Virus record (IMG/VR): IMGVR_UViG_3300010354_000097
Span: 1-59,472 of that record
Length of the DNA: 59,472 bases
Direction: 5' to 3' (one strand)
Origin: a virus
The notes under the pieces: model-generated
Database searches by the model: none
The model's input: the letters and a program-made list of their open reading frames with translations, nothing else
Told to the model about the DNA's origin: nothing
Part shown: piece by piece, positions 14,518 through 22,250 of the stretch
How positions within the stretch are numbered: the first letter of the stretch is position 1
How the letters are laid out: every line of letters starts with the position of its first letter
Position numbers and translations under genes: made by a program

Positions 14518-15465
14518 ATGAAAACAGTCTGTATTACCGGAGGATCAGGTTATATCGGTGGAGTAACTGCTATACATCTAAAAGAACATGGATATCATGT
14601 TTGTGTAATCGATGAATTGCCTCTTCCAGAAAGTCTAAAACCTTTTGTAGATGTATTTGTACAAAGTCGGGCCAGCGATTCCACAACTATTTCTTCTAAG
14701 TACGAGAATATTGTTTTTTGTGCCGGAAGTAGTTTGGTTGGTCCATCGATGACTAATCCCGGTAATTATTATTACAATAATACCGGAGAGTTAGCAAGAT
14801 TTTTAGAATTAATGTCTTTAAATAAATGGAACGGTAAATTAGTTTTTAGTAGTAGTGCTTCGGTCTACGGTAATACAGACAAAATGCCTCTTCACGAGGA
14901 CGACACACTAGACCCAATGAACCCTTATGGCACCAGCAAATTTTTCTGCGAAAGAGTATTAACTGATAGTGTTAATGCATACAAATTTTCTGCTGTATCG
15001 TTAAGGTATTTTAATGCCTGTGGTGCTGATATTCAAGGTCGACACGGACAACCAATTTCTGCGTCTCATATATTTCCGAAGTTATTTTCGGCAATTCAAA
15101 ATAACCAAACATTCCATATTCGAGGAAATCAATATAATACCAATGATGGTACTTGTGTAAGAGACTATATTCATGTTGTTGATATCGCCGAAGCACATCG
15201 ATTAAGTTTGGAAAATAATTTAGAAAAACAACATTACATTTTCAACATCGGAACTGGCACTGGTGTTTCTAATTTAGAGATCGTTAAGGCAACAGAACAA
15301 GTTTTAAACAAAAAAATAGATTATCTAATCGATGACGTAAGGCCCGGTGATCCAGGATTATTAATAGCCGATTGCAACAGATTTAAAAATTATTTCAATT
15401 GGATTCCGAAAAATTCAGACTTAATTACAATCGTTTCATCGTTGCAAAAATGGTACCATGCCTAG
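14518..15465 (+). CDS. galE: NAD-dependent epimerase, UDP-glucose 4-epimerase-like
   Basis: A 315-residue extended short-chain dehydrogenase/epimerase. The NAD-binding GGSGYIGG is at residues 8-15, the SSSASVYG strand carries the catalytic Ser, and Y137-x3-K141 (YGTSK) is intact. SLRYFNACGAD and GTCVRDYIHVVDIA are typical of GalE, which interconverts UDP-glucose and UDP-galactose. ATG 14518 is one base after the previous stop; the longer in-frame ATG at 14452 would overlap the transferase and lacks homology. E. coli GalE is about 338 residues, so this copy is slightly short but complete. It is translated with the two neighbouring sugar genes. Confidence 0.9.
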   Translation: MKTVCITGGSGYIGGVTAIHLKEHGYHVCVIDELPLPESLKPFVDVFVQSRASDSTTISSKYENIVFCAGSSLVGPSMTNPGNYYYNNTGELARFLELMSLNKWNGKLVFSSSASVYGNTDKMPLHEDDTLDPMNPYGTSKFFCERVLTDSVNAYKFSAVSLRYFNACGADIQGRHGQPISASHIFPKLFSAIQNNQTFHIRGNQYNTNDGTCVRDYIHVVDIAEAHRLSLENNLEKQHYIFNIGTGTGVSNLEIVKATEQVLNKKIDYLIDDVRPGDPGLLIADCNRFKNYFNWIPKNSDLITIVSSLQKWYHA

Positions 15466-15826
15466 TAATAATGGAGCCTTTAATTCAAATCCATACTCCA
15501 TTACTTCAAACCAAGTAATGGGTGTATCTCCGGAGTCTAGTGCCAGTTTAAGTGTTAAGGGCGATATTCAAATAACCGGTAGTATCTATCAAAGCAATGG
15601 TAATGAGTTGTTCGAAAGATTAAGCACTATTGAACGTTTACTAGCCATACCTCCAAGAAACCCTGAATTAGAAAAGAAACATCCTGAATTAAAACAACTT
15701 CACCAAGATTACATGAAAGAATTAGAGCAAACATTAAAGGAAAAAAATGCTCGATTGACTATGCTTTCAGAGAAATATATGCTAGAATTAGAGAAGTATA
15801 CAATGTGGGAAAATCTTAAAAAATGA
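15458..15826 (+). CDS. Small coiled-coil phage protein
   Basis: A 122-residue protein. The first half is Ser/Asn/Gly-rich with ASLSVKGDIQITGSIYQSNG, like a beta-strand segment of phage structural proteins. The second half (residues ~50-118) is a charged helix likely to form a coiled coil (LEKKHPELKQLHQDYMKELE). Function unknown. It overlaps galE by eight bases and the HIT gene by four. Confidence 0.55.
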   Translation: MPSNNGAFNSNPYSITSNQVMGVSPESSASLSVKGDIQITGSIYQSNGNELFERLSTIERLLAIPPRNPELEKKHPELKQLHQDYMKELEQTLKEKNARLTMLSEKYMLELEKYTMWENLKK

Positions 15827-16194
15827 CTGACTTAGAAAGGGCATTAAACGATGGGCTGGCTCCTTGGAAAGAAATTGAACACCGCACACGACACTTTTGG
15901 ATCTTCCGTGATGGTTACCCGGTCACAGAAGGACATTTGTTATTTGTGCCGACCTACTCAAATTCAGAATGTCTCGAAGCCTGTTTTCGAGCCGCATATA
16001 AATGGGGCTATGACGGAGTCGAACTTGAACGGTGGGACGGATTCAACATTGGACAAAATGTCGGATCGGCAGCTGGTCAAACTGTAATGTATCCACATGT
16101 ACATATGATACCACGTCGAAATGGAGATTGCGAGGATCCGCGAGGCGGAGTACGACATGTAATCCCAAAGAAAGGAAATTATCTTGCAACTTAA
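15823..16194 (+). CDS. HIT-family nucleotide hydrolase-like protein
   Basis: A 123-residue histidine-triad family protein. The core HVHMIPRR (92-99) is the end of the HxHxH motif, preceded by the usual GQTV, and GHLLFVP (37-43) matches the N-terminal strand of HIT proteins that hydrolyse dinucleoside polyphosphates or nucleotide conjugates. The first His of the triad is replaced by Tyr (Y90-P-H92-V-H94), but the likely nucleophile is retained. A C-terminal segment RGGVRHVIPKKGNY is common in small HIT proteins. It sits in a run of overlapping sugar and deazaguanine genes, so a nucleotide-clearing role is possible but unproved. Confidence 0.85.
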   Translation: MTDLERALNDGLAPWKEIEHRTRHFWIFRDGYPVTEGHLLFVPTYSNSECLEACFRAAYKWGYDGVELERWDGFNIGQNVGSAAGQTVMYPHVHMIPRRNGDCEDPRGGVRHVIPKKGNYLAT

Positions 16195-17005
16195 CTCAAT
16201 TAACCGTATTCAATTAACTGTAGGAATCATTGGATTAGGTGTTGTGGGGTCGGCTGTGTCTCACTCACTTGAATCGACATCGATGATTAAAATTATTAAA
16301 ATCGACCCAGATCCGAAAAAAAATTGTCATGGAACGTACGAAGAATTAGAAAACGTTGATGCTGTTTTTATTTGTGTTCCTAGTCCAATCGGTAAAGACA
16401 GTAGATATGATGTAACTGCACTAGAAGTATCTTTAGAGAAACTAAGAAATTTTCGTGGTGTTATTATAAGTAAAGTAACTGCTACGCCCGACATTTATCG
16501 ACGATTAGGAAATCTTTATCCAAATTTAGTTCATGTTCCAGAATTTTTAACCGCAGCCAATTCGATAAAAGACTATGCCAATAGTAGATTTATGATCATC
16601 GGCGGAACTGTCCCTGCTTATCAACGGGAAGCTGAAAGAATTATTAGAATTGGTGGGCATGAAGGAGTTAGTTTCAATTTTTGCTCTCTTGAAGAAGCCT
16701 CTATGGCTAAGATATGCATTAATAGTTTTCTAGCGACTAAAGTAATCTTTATGAACGAACTGTATAGATTATGTCAAGTTAATAATATCGAGTTTGATAA
16801 TGTAACTGCATTAATGACCAAAGATGACAGGATTGGAAAAAGTCATATGAAGGTTCCAGGACCTGATGGACATTTCGGATTCGGAGGTATGTGTTTTCCT
16901 AAAGATACCGAAGCATTACTGAACTATTCATACGAATCCCAAGAGTTTCTTAACTTGCTCGATACAGCTATTAAAAAAAATACATTGCTAAGATTGCAAA
17001 AATAA
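16184..17005 (+). CDS. UDP-glucose/GDP-mannose-type sugar dehydrogenase
   Basis: A 273-residue protein of the UDP-sugar 6-dehydrogenase family, which oxidises a nucleotide sugar to its uronic acid with NAD. The N-terminal VGIIGLGVVGSA binds NAD, followed by CVPSPIG, the substrate segment HVPEFLTAANSIKD, the central helix EEASMAKICIN, and the catalytic-loop FGGMCFPKD with Cys at 237. Bacterial enzymes are 390-450 residues; here the third (C-terminal) domain is absent, as in some short viral forms. The TTG start at 16184 has AAAGGAA eight bases before it and overlaps the HIT gene by 11 bases. UDP-glucose from the host is the likely substrate. Confidence 0.85.
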   Translation: MQLNSINRIQLTVGIIGLGVVGSAVSHSLESTSMIKIIKIDPDPKKNCHGTYEELENVDAVFICVPSPIGKDSRYDVTALEVSLEKLRNFRGVIISKVTATPDIYRRLGNLYPNLVHVPEFLTAANSIKDYANSRFMIIGGTVPAYQREAERIIRIGGHEGVSFNFCSLEEASMAKICINSFLATKVIFMNELYRLCQVNNIEFDNVTALMTKDDRIGKSHMKVPGPDGHFGFGGMCFPKDTEALLNYSYESQEFLNLLDTAIKKNTLLRLQK

Positions 17006-17013
17006 AATATAAT
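16985..17013 (+). promoter_or_regulatory. Possible sigma70-type promoter before folE
   Basis: TTGCTA at 16985-16990, a 17-base spacer and a perfect TATAAT at 17008-17013, inside the end of the dehydrogenase gene. The start would be near 17020, with GGAG at 17034-17037 ahead of the folE TTG. The -35 has two mismatches. Confidence 0.5.
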
Positions 17014-17045
17014 GACATCCTCGTCATTAACTCGGAGAATATAAT

Positions 17046-17846
17046 TTGACTTACTTACCAAAAACAGAATTTCAAGCCGACACTGATGTTGCCGGTAAAC
17101 ATAATCAACCGGAGTTTGTTCCTTTGGACATTCCAGTCTACACCACTAGCGAAAATGTTACTAAACCCGGACGACATCTTAGCGAAATAATTCGAGAAAG
17201 ACTTAAACGAGATAATGCTCGATTTCATGCTAATGACAATATTAGCGATTACATCAACGAATATGAAATTGACCAACTTGTAGATGAAGTAGCTGAAAAG
17301 TTTCAAGGTGTTCTAAACGCCTTGGTTATTGATACAGAGAACGACCATAATACTCAAGAAACTGCTCGCCGTGTAGCTAAAATGATGGTTAAAGAAACAT
17401 TTAGTGGTCGTTATCGCACTGTACCCAAAGTTACAGCATTTCCTAATATGGGATATAAAAGCCTGTATACTACTGGGCCGATTAGCATTCGTAGTACTTG
17501 TGCTCATCATTTTCAAAACATTGTCGGACGTTGTTGGGTAGGTATTGTACCTGAAGAAGAAGTAATCGGTCTAAGTAAATTTAATCGTATTGTACATCAT
17601 ATTGCTGAACGCCCACAGATTCAAGAAGAACTCACTACACAGATTGCCGATGCTCTTAAACAATATGCAAAAACTGAACATATTGCTGTAGTAGTCAAAG
17701 CCGAACATCATTGTATGACTATGCGTGGTGTCAGAGAACATGAGTCGGATATGACAACTGCTATTATGCTGGGAGCATTTAACACAGATCCAGCTCTTAA
17801 AAAAGAGTTCTATGATATTTGCTTGAGCATGAAAGGCCACGGTTAA
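17046..17846 (+). CDS. folE: GTP cyclohydrolase I
   Basis: A 266-residue FolE, which opens GTP to 7,8-dihydroneopterin triphosphate, the first step to 7-deazaguanines. The catalytic core (residues ~85-250) has HNTQETARRVAKMM, STCAHHF with zinc ligands C152 and H155 and catalytic H154, VIGLSKFNRIVHHIAERPQI, and EHHCMTMRGV with C223. All ligands are intact. The N-terminal ~75 residues are an extension compared with bacterial FolE (about 220 residues). TTG 17046 is set by GGAG eight bases upstream. With queD, queE and dpdA it points to base modification rather than folate supply. Confidence 0.95.
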   Translation: MTYLPKTEFQADTDVAGKHNQPEFVPLDIPVYTTSENVTKPGRHLSEIIRERLKRDNARFHANDNISDYINEYEIDQLVDEVAEKFQGVLNALVIDTENDHNTQETARRVAKMMVKETFSGRYRTVPKVTAFPNMGYKSLYTTGPISIRSTCAHHFQNIVGRCWVGIVPEEEVIGLSKFNRIVHHIAERPQIQEELTTQIADALKQYAKTEHIAVVVKAEHHCMTMRGVREHESDMTTAIMLGAFNTDPALKKEFYDICLSMKGHG

Positions 17847-17847
17847 A

Positions 17848-18261
17848 ATGGCTACCTGGCAGATTTCAAATTACTACAAAAAAGAAGCTGTAGAACGTCA
17901 ATTCTGGACCAAAGACGATCTCACAATTATTAAGTCGGAAGGCTTTAGATGGGGCACTTGGCAATGCGAAAGCGACGAGAAACCCGACATTGACTTAAAC
18001 AATCCCGACGGCTATGAGCTAATGTTTACCGATTATGACTGGGACATGGTAATGATGGACGATGGTTGTTGGCTTGAATGGGATTGGCCCGAGGATATGC
18101 CCGACGAAGAACGCGAACGTATTGAACAACTATGGGACGAAGATTGGTTCGAAGGACTAGAATCTGATGGTTGGTCCAATGACGAAACCGAACATTGGAT
18201 TTATGGTCCTATTAAATTAGTGAATATGGATACCGGCGAAGAATATATAGGAGAGGTATAA
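17848..18261 (+). CDS. Acidic conserved hypothetical protein
   Basis: A 137-residue, very acidic, tryptophan-rich protein (for example CWLEWDWPEDMPDEERER and EQLWDEDWFEG). The N-terminal WQISNYYKKEAVERQFW and FRWGTWQCESDE segments recall conserved proteins of T4-like phages without known role. Its charge is like that of DNA mimics, but no structural evidence supports that. The ATG is one base after folE stops, and its last base is the first base of the next ATG. Confidence 0.6.
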   Translation: MATWQISNYYKKEAVERQFWTKDDLTIIKSEGFRWGTWQCESDEKPDIDLNNPDGYELMFTDYDWDMVMMDDGCWLEWDWPEDMPDEERERIEQLWDEDWFEGLESDGWSNDETEHWIYGPIKLVNMDTGEEYIGEV

Positions 18262-18539
18262 TGGCTCGTCAAAAGAAAGAATCTGTTGCAGTAAAAGAAA
18301 ATTGGCCGATGGTTGTTGATGGTCGTCATAGTCGATTTGTCTTTAACGAAGATGGTTCGTTCGAACATCACATCGATTGGGATAAATTAGGTCAAGAAAT
18401 TAATCAAGCCATAGCAGACTATGATAAACATAAATCAACTACCAAAACAGAGACCGAAGCCGTTTCCCACAGTGGGACGGAAACACGCGAAGTTTTCAAA
18501 ACTGTTAAAAAGACAAAAACTAAAAAGGTCTCAAAATAA
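18261..18539 (+). CDS. Hypothetical small basic-tailed protein
   Basis: A 92-residue protein that was not recognised. The middle has SRFVFNEDGSFEHHIDWDKL, and the C-terminus is a lysine-rich tail (TVKKTKTKKVSK) that could bind nucleic acid. It starts at the stop of the acidic gene (GGAGAGG precedes) and is followed one base later by the next ATG, so three small genes form one translational unit. Confidence 0.55.
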   Translation: MARQKKESVAVKENWPMVVDGRHSRFVFNEDGSFEHHIDWDKLGQEINQAIADYDKHKSTTKTETEAVSHSGTETREVFKTVKKTKTKKVSK

Positions 18540-18540
18540 A

Positions 18541-18798
18541 ATGCGTTGGCTTAAAGAAAAAATAAAGGATTGGCTTTTTGACACTTCAATTCAGCCTACT
18601 CCCGAAGTTCGATCTATTAGTTCCGATGGCTTATTCACTTTGGAGGTGTATAGTGCTAATGGTGGCAAAATTTTGGAGTTTCGACGTAATGATCCTAAAT
18701 TGGATCATTATGTATATGATCTATATCTTATCAGTGATGACCAAGATTTCAATGTCGAAGCAGCTAAAATTATTAGTTTAGAGATAATGAAAAGTTAA
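18541..18798 (+). CDS. Hypothetical small protein
   Basis: An 85-residue protein that was not recognised. The ATG at 18541 is one base after the previous stop; an in-frame ATG at 18421 would put 40 residues inside the previous gene and is rejected. It begins with an amphipathic helix (RWLKEKIKDWLFD) followed by strands (LFTLEVYSANGGKILEF). The 89 bases after it carry no gene. Confidence 0.5.
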   Translation: MRWLKEKIKDWLFDTSIQPTPEVRSISSDGLFTLEVYSANGGKILEFRRNDPKLDHYVYDLYLISDDQDFNVEAAKIISLEIMKS

Positions 18799-18887
18799 TA
18801 AATAGATTTTTATATAGTGGACTGCTAGACTTTCATCCCACTCTAAAAATTCTGCAAGTCATCAAACTTACTCTAGAGAGGCAAGAG

Positions 18888-19442
18888 ATGGCAAAATCTT
18901 CAACACAAGAACTAATCCGTCATATGGAACAGAACTTTCCTTATCGCGGACCCGTTACTTACAAATACACTAGCACAAAGGAATATCACGATTCATTTCC
19001 TTGTGCATATCGTCAATGGCGAGCTGACAGTCATTGTAATCTAATTCATGGTTACAGTTTTAGTATGAAATTTTATTTCGGCACCAATGATCTTGACGTT
19101 CGCAATTGGGCTGCTGACTATGGTGGTCTAAAAGAACTTAAAAAAATTCTCGAAGATCAATTTGATCATACTTTACTAGTAGCCGAAGATGATCCAGAGT
19201 TAGAAACATTTAAACTGCTACAGGAAAAACATTTAGCCAAATTAACTATCCTTCCGCGACTAGGTTGTGAAGGTCTGGCTGATATGTTGTATAAGTATGT
19301 TAACGGAGTTTATATTCCAGATATGTGGGGACCGGGAGAAGCTGCCCGTCTCTGGTGTTATCGTGTAGAAGTTCGAGAAACACAAAGCAATATGGCATTT
19401 AGAGAAGGGCACAGAGAATGGGAAGAAAATCTCCTTGATTAA
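18888..19442 (+). CDS. queD: 6-carboxy-5,6,7,8-tetrahydropterin synthase-like QueD
   Basis: A 184-residue QueD of the phage type, turning dihydroneopterin triphosphate into carboxytetrahydropterin. The active region is ADSHCNLIHGYSFSMKFYF, with catalytic-type C50 and zinc-type H54; the usual HGH is HGY here, so the third zinc ligand differs from E. coli QueD (H49 just before the Cys might compensate). ADYGGLKELKKIL matches the DF..LK step, FDHTLL (H94) is the second catalytic site, CEGLADMLYKYV the helix, and RVEVRETQSNMA carries the Glu. Start supported by AGAGGCAAGAG. It lies between folE and queE, so the pathway order is kept. Confidence 0.88.
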   Translation: MAKSSTQELIRHMEQNFPYRGPVTYKYTSTKEYHDSFPCAYRQWRADSHCNLIHGYSFSMKFYFGTNDLDVRNWAADYGGLKELKKILEDQFDHTLLVAEDDPELETFKLLQEKHLAKLTILPRLGCEGLADMLYKYVNGVYIPDMWGPGEAARLWCYRVEVRETQSNMAFREGHREWEENLLD

Positions 19443-19650
19443 TTTAGAATGGATTTTAAAATGGGGTGCTACTGCGTTAATTTTAATTGCTACTGTAGCA
19501 ACTAGTTTTGATTTTACACCTTTAAATAAATGGTTATTTTTAATAGGTAGCCTTTGTTGGGCATGGGTAGGATATCTATGGCGTCAACCTAGTTTATTAG
19601 TATTAAATAGTATTACATCTGCAATTTATATTGCCGGAATTTATTTTTAA
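19435..19650 (+). CDS. Small two-span membrane protein
   Basis: A 71-residue hydrophobic protein with two or three membrane segments (ATALILIATVATSF, WLFLIGSLCWAWVGYLW, SLLVLNSITSAIYIAGIYF). Similar small proteins with the LKWxAT start and WRxPSLLVLN occur in phages and bacteria without known function. The best start is TTG 19435, overlapping queD by eight bases; no ATG is available in frame. It ends directly before the next ATG. Confidence 0.6.
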   Translation: MINLEWILKWGATALILIATVATSFDFTPLNKWLFLIGSLCWAWVGYLWRQPSLLVLNSITSAIYIAGIYF

Positions 19651-20448
19651 ATGCACCTCGATATTATATTAAGAACTCATTATCAATCATCTAAAAACAA
19701 TTCTAACTTAGTTAGAATTTGTGGTCCAGATAGAAAAGAAATGATTCTTCGATGTTTAATTTCGTTGGTAAATGCTATCAACAATTGTAATCTTTTACCA
19801 ATAAATCTGGTAATACTAGACGATCACAGTGACAGTGATATTATTGATGAATATCAAAAAATTTTAAAAAAAGCTCAATGTAGTGTTGATTTCGTTAATT
19901 TAGAAGTCACCGGTATTAATCTTCCTTGCTTTGAACAAGCTAAACGAGCATCCGAATCGACCGGATTAGTTTATATGGTAGAGGACGATTATCTACACGA
20001 ACCTAATGCAATAAATTCATTGATAACTGCATTTTATACATTAGACCATAATTTAAAACAAAAAGTTGCATTATATCCGTTTGATTGTCCTTTTCGTTAT
20101 GTTAATCCCGAACCATCATTGATATTATATGATGGCACCAGATATTGGAGAGGGATCAAACAAACAACTTTTGTAATATTTTCCCACAGTGAATTATTTA
20201 AAAATTTTTTTCATCTTTTTAAAGAAATGAGTCTAGGGATGCCACATGTCTACGAGGGCGAAACAATTAATTTAATGTATAAAGATGTTGTTACTCAAAC
20301 CGGCGAGATAATGGCTTTTTGCCCAATTCCTTCAGTCGCGTATCATTTAGGATATCAAGAACCGGCAAGAATTCTAACTGACCATTTAAACTGGGAATCT
20401 TTATGGAATTCCATTGATTACAAACCTGTTGCTTCTAATCAAAAATAG
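19651..20448 (+). CDS. Glycosyltransferase, GT-A type (GT2-like)
   Basis: A 265-residue protein resembling GT-A family 2 transferases. The opening HLDIILRTHYQ leads to the first strand, NLVILDDHSDSDIIDEYQ is the typical second strand with acidic turn, and LVYMVEDDYLHEPNAI (near 108-123) holds the metal-binding ED-D that replaces DxD. There are no membrane segments, so it acts in the cytoplasm. It is placed between queD and queE. Acceptor unknown; it could act on the phage-modified base, on virion protein or on host lipopolysaccharide. Confidence 0.7.
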   Translation: MHLDIILRTHYQSSKNNSNLVRICGPDRKEMILRCLISLVNAINNCNLLPINLVILDDHSDSDIIDEYQKILKKAQCSVDFVNLEVTGINLPCFEQAKRASESTGLVYMVEDDYLHEPNAINSLITAFYTLDHNLKQKVALYPFDCPFRYVNPEPSLILYDGTRYWRGIKQTTFVIFSHSELFKNFFHLFKEMSLGMPHVYEGETINLMYKDVVTQTGEIMAFCPIPSVAYHLGYQEPARILTDHLNWESLWNSIDYKPVASNQK

Positions 20449-20479
20449 TTTTATAATTGTAAAAAATTTAAGGTTGCTT

Positions 20480-21334
20480 ATGTCAAAAATTAAGATCAGT
20501 GAATTATTTTATTCTATTCAAGGCGAAGGACGTTACATGGGAGTACCTAGTGTATTCCTAAGAACATTCGGTTGTAATTTTACTTGTAGTGGATTTGGAA
20601 TGCTTACAGGAGAAATCAGCCGAGAACGCGACGATGTAGCAGCCAACGTAACCTTCTACGCTAATTATAAAGATTTACCTTTAGTAAGTACCGGCTGCGA
20701 TAGCTATGCCAGCTGGGACCCAAGATTTAAACATCTTAGCCCTGTAGTCGAAGTCGATGGATTAGCACAAAATATCGTCGATCTATTACCGCACAAAGAA
20801 TGGCGAGACGAGCATTTGGTTATTACCGGCGGAGAGCCCTTACTGGGATGGCAACGTGCTTACCCAGATTTATTAAATCATTCTCTCATGAGAAGGCTCA
20901 GCGAAATTACTTTCGAAACAAATGGCACACAACCATTGGAAGAAAAATTCAAAGAGTCCTTGTTTGATTGGCTACGCTGGTATGTAACTTCTCCTAAAGA
21001 AATTACTTTTTCGGTTTCGCCTAAACTAAGTGTCAGCGGAGAAAGTTGGGAAGATGCTATTAAACCCGATACAGTTGTCGATTATCAATCAATTGGATAT
21101 ACATATCTTAAATTTGTAGTCACTGGAGAAAAAGACACTGAAGAGATTCGTACTGCTGTTGACGAATATCGTATTGCAGGATTTACCGGACCGGTATACT
21201 TAATGCCAGTAGGCGGTGTAGAAACTGTTTACTCAATGAATAATCGTGCGGTAGCAGACTTGGCAATGAAATTAGGATACAGGTATAGTGACCGATTACA
21301 AGTTCCACTATTTAAAAATGCCTGGGGGACCTGA
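20480..21334 (+). CDS. queE: 7-carboxy-7-deazaguanine synthase QueE (radical SAM)
   Basis: A 284-residue QueE, which contracts carboxytetrahydropterin to 7-carboxy-7-deazaguanine with S-adenosylmethionine and a 4Fe-4S cluster. FYSIQGEGRYMGVPSVFLRT is the classic N-terminus. The cluster cysteines are C32 and C36 in FGCNFTC, but the third is displaced to C73 (TGCDSYASW) by an insertion of about 35 residues; bacterial QueE has CxxxCxxC together. ITGGEPLL binds SAM and FETNGT matches the next strand. ATG 20480 follows AAGG; an in-frame ATG at 20414 would overlap the transferase gene and adds an unrelated N-terminus. Confidence 0.92.
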   Translation: MSKIKISELFYSIQGEGRYMGVPSVFLRTFGCNFTCSGFGMLTGEISRERDDVAANVTFYANYKDLPLVSTGCDSYASWDPRFKHLSPVVEVDGLAQNIVDLLPHKEWRDEHLVITGGEPLLGWQRAYPDLLNHSLMRRLSEITFETNGTQPLEEKFKESLFDWLRWYVTSPKEITFSVSPKLSVSGESWEDAIKPDTVVDYQSIGYTYLKFVVTGEKDTEEIRTAVDEYRIAGFTGPVYLMPVGGVETVYSMNNRAVADLAMKLGYRYSDRLQVPLFKNAWGT

Positions 21335-21363
21335 CTATAATAGTGGGCACATCAAAAAATAAA

Positions 21364-21822
21364 ATGGCTAGTAATTTATTAGATGGAAGGCACAGCAAAG
21401 ATCTTGAAGTAGATAATCTTCTGGTGCCTTTTATCAATCGCAATGCATCAACATATCCGACCGAAATTGGTAGTGCTGCTTTTGCTCCTGTACCAATCAA
21501 AGAACAAAAAGATATAATGCTAAATGTTGCTAGAGCAAATGCTGAACAAGAATTTCAACGTATAATGGATTTAGTCGAAGTCTTAAAAAAACAAGCTAAC
21601 GATCTTGAACAGCGATTGCTCTTAACTGAAAAAATTCATCAGGCGAAATTCAATTTTAAACCAGTGGTAAACTCGATATATTGGGTAGTTCAAGTTGACA
21701 CAGATCAAATATTAACTCCTCTAGGTCCTAATGATTGGTCTACCGGTGCTCCAAATAATTATAAGTACATGTATAAAGTTAAATTCTTAGGAGACTATAC
21801 TTGGATCAATATAGAATCTTAA
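21364..21822 (+). CDS. DUF2452-like protein
   Basis: A 152-residue protein with the layout of DUF2452: YPTEIGSAAFAPVPI followed by a long helix (EFQRIMDLVEVLKKQANDL) and FNFKPVVNSIYWVVQ. This family of unknown function occurs in bacteria and phages. ATG 21364 is chosen; GTG 21343 is possible but neither has a clear ribosome binding site. It is close to queE (29 bases), but nothing links it to that pathway. Confidence 0.6.
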   Translation: MASNLLDGRHSKDLEVDNLLVPFINRNASTYPTEIGSAAFAPVPIKEQKDIMLNVARANAEQEFQRIMDLVEVLKKQANDLEQRLLLTEKIHQAKFNFKPVVNSIYWVVQVDTDQILTPLGPNDWSTGAPNNYKYMYKVKFLGDYTWINIES

Positions 21823-21838
21823 ATAAGGAAAAAAATAA

Positions 21839-22141
21839 ATGTCGATAATGAATCTCTTTAAGAAAAAACCTACTACAAAACCACCCAAAGAAGAAAAAGT
21901 TGTTCGTCAATCTTCAACGAAAGAAATAAGTGAAAAAGATCAATTTACACAACGTGGAGAACCCTGGGTTAAAGTAATTGGATTCGAATTAGATAAACAA
22001 AATATCGGCACCGGGGCTATCGAACTCGACTATAATGATATTTTTGTAGCAAGACTGGTAAAAGCCGGTTATCGCGGAAAAGATGATAGACAAATCGTAG
22101 ACCAATGGTTTACTGATATTTGTCGTAATATTGTTTTATAA
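21839..22141 (+). CDS. Conserved phage protein ending at an in-frame TAA with coding-like extension
   Basis: A 100-residue protein; AAGGAA sits eight bases before the ATG. Its core (EPWVKVIGFELD, IELDYNDIFVARLVKAGYRG, RQIVDQWFTDICRN) resembles a well-conserved family of T4-like phages with unknown role. After the TAA at 22139-22141 the same frame stays open for 27 more codons to TGA 22223-22225, reading TFEQEQADPDKRMINRKDIG then GGRSEFS. That stretch looks like the normal end of this family. So the TAA may be read through, be a recent mutation, or be a sequence error. Confidence 0.65.
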   Translation: MSIMNLFKKKPTTKPPKEEKVVRQSSTKEISEKDQFTQRGEPWVKVIGFELDKQNIGTGAIELDYNDIFVARLVKAGYRGKDDRQIVDQWFTDICRNIVL

Positions 22142-22221
22142 ACATTCGAACAAGAGCAAGCTGACCCCGATAAAAGAATGATTAATCGAAAAGATATCGG
22201 TGGCGGCCGATCTGAATTTAG

Positions 22222-22250
22222 TTGACAACAAAAAAGAATTTTGTTATAAT
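22222..22250 (+). promoter_or_regulatory. Consensus sigma70 promoter before RNase H gene
   Basis: Perfect TTGACA at 22222-22227, 17-base spacer, perfect TATAAT at 22245-22250. The start would be near 22257, 25 bases before the ATG at 22282, with TAAGGA in the leader. Its first bases overlap the TGA that ends the extended frame of the previous gene. Confidence 0.85.

Noticed and set aside
17011-17028. Hairpin AATGAC-ATCCTC-GTCATT before folE
   Set aside because: Six weak pairs overlapping the predicted transcription start; no riboswitch features such as a preQ1 aptamer could be made out.
21839-22225. Genome-wide recoding of TAA as an explanation of the extended frame
   Set aside because: TAA is used as the normal stop of many genes here, often immediately followed by the next start, so reassignment is ruled out.
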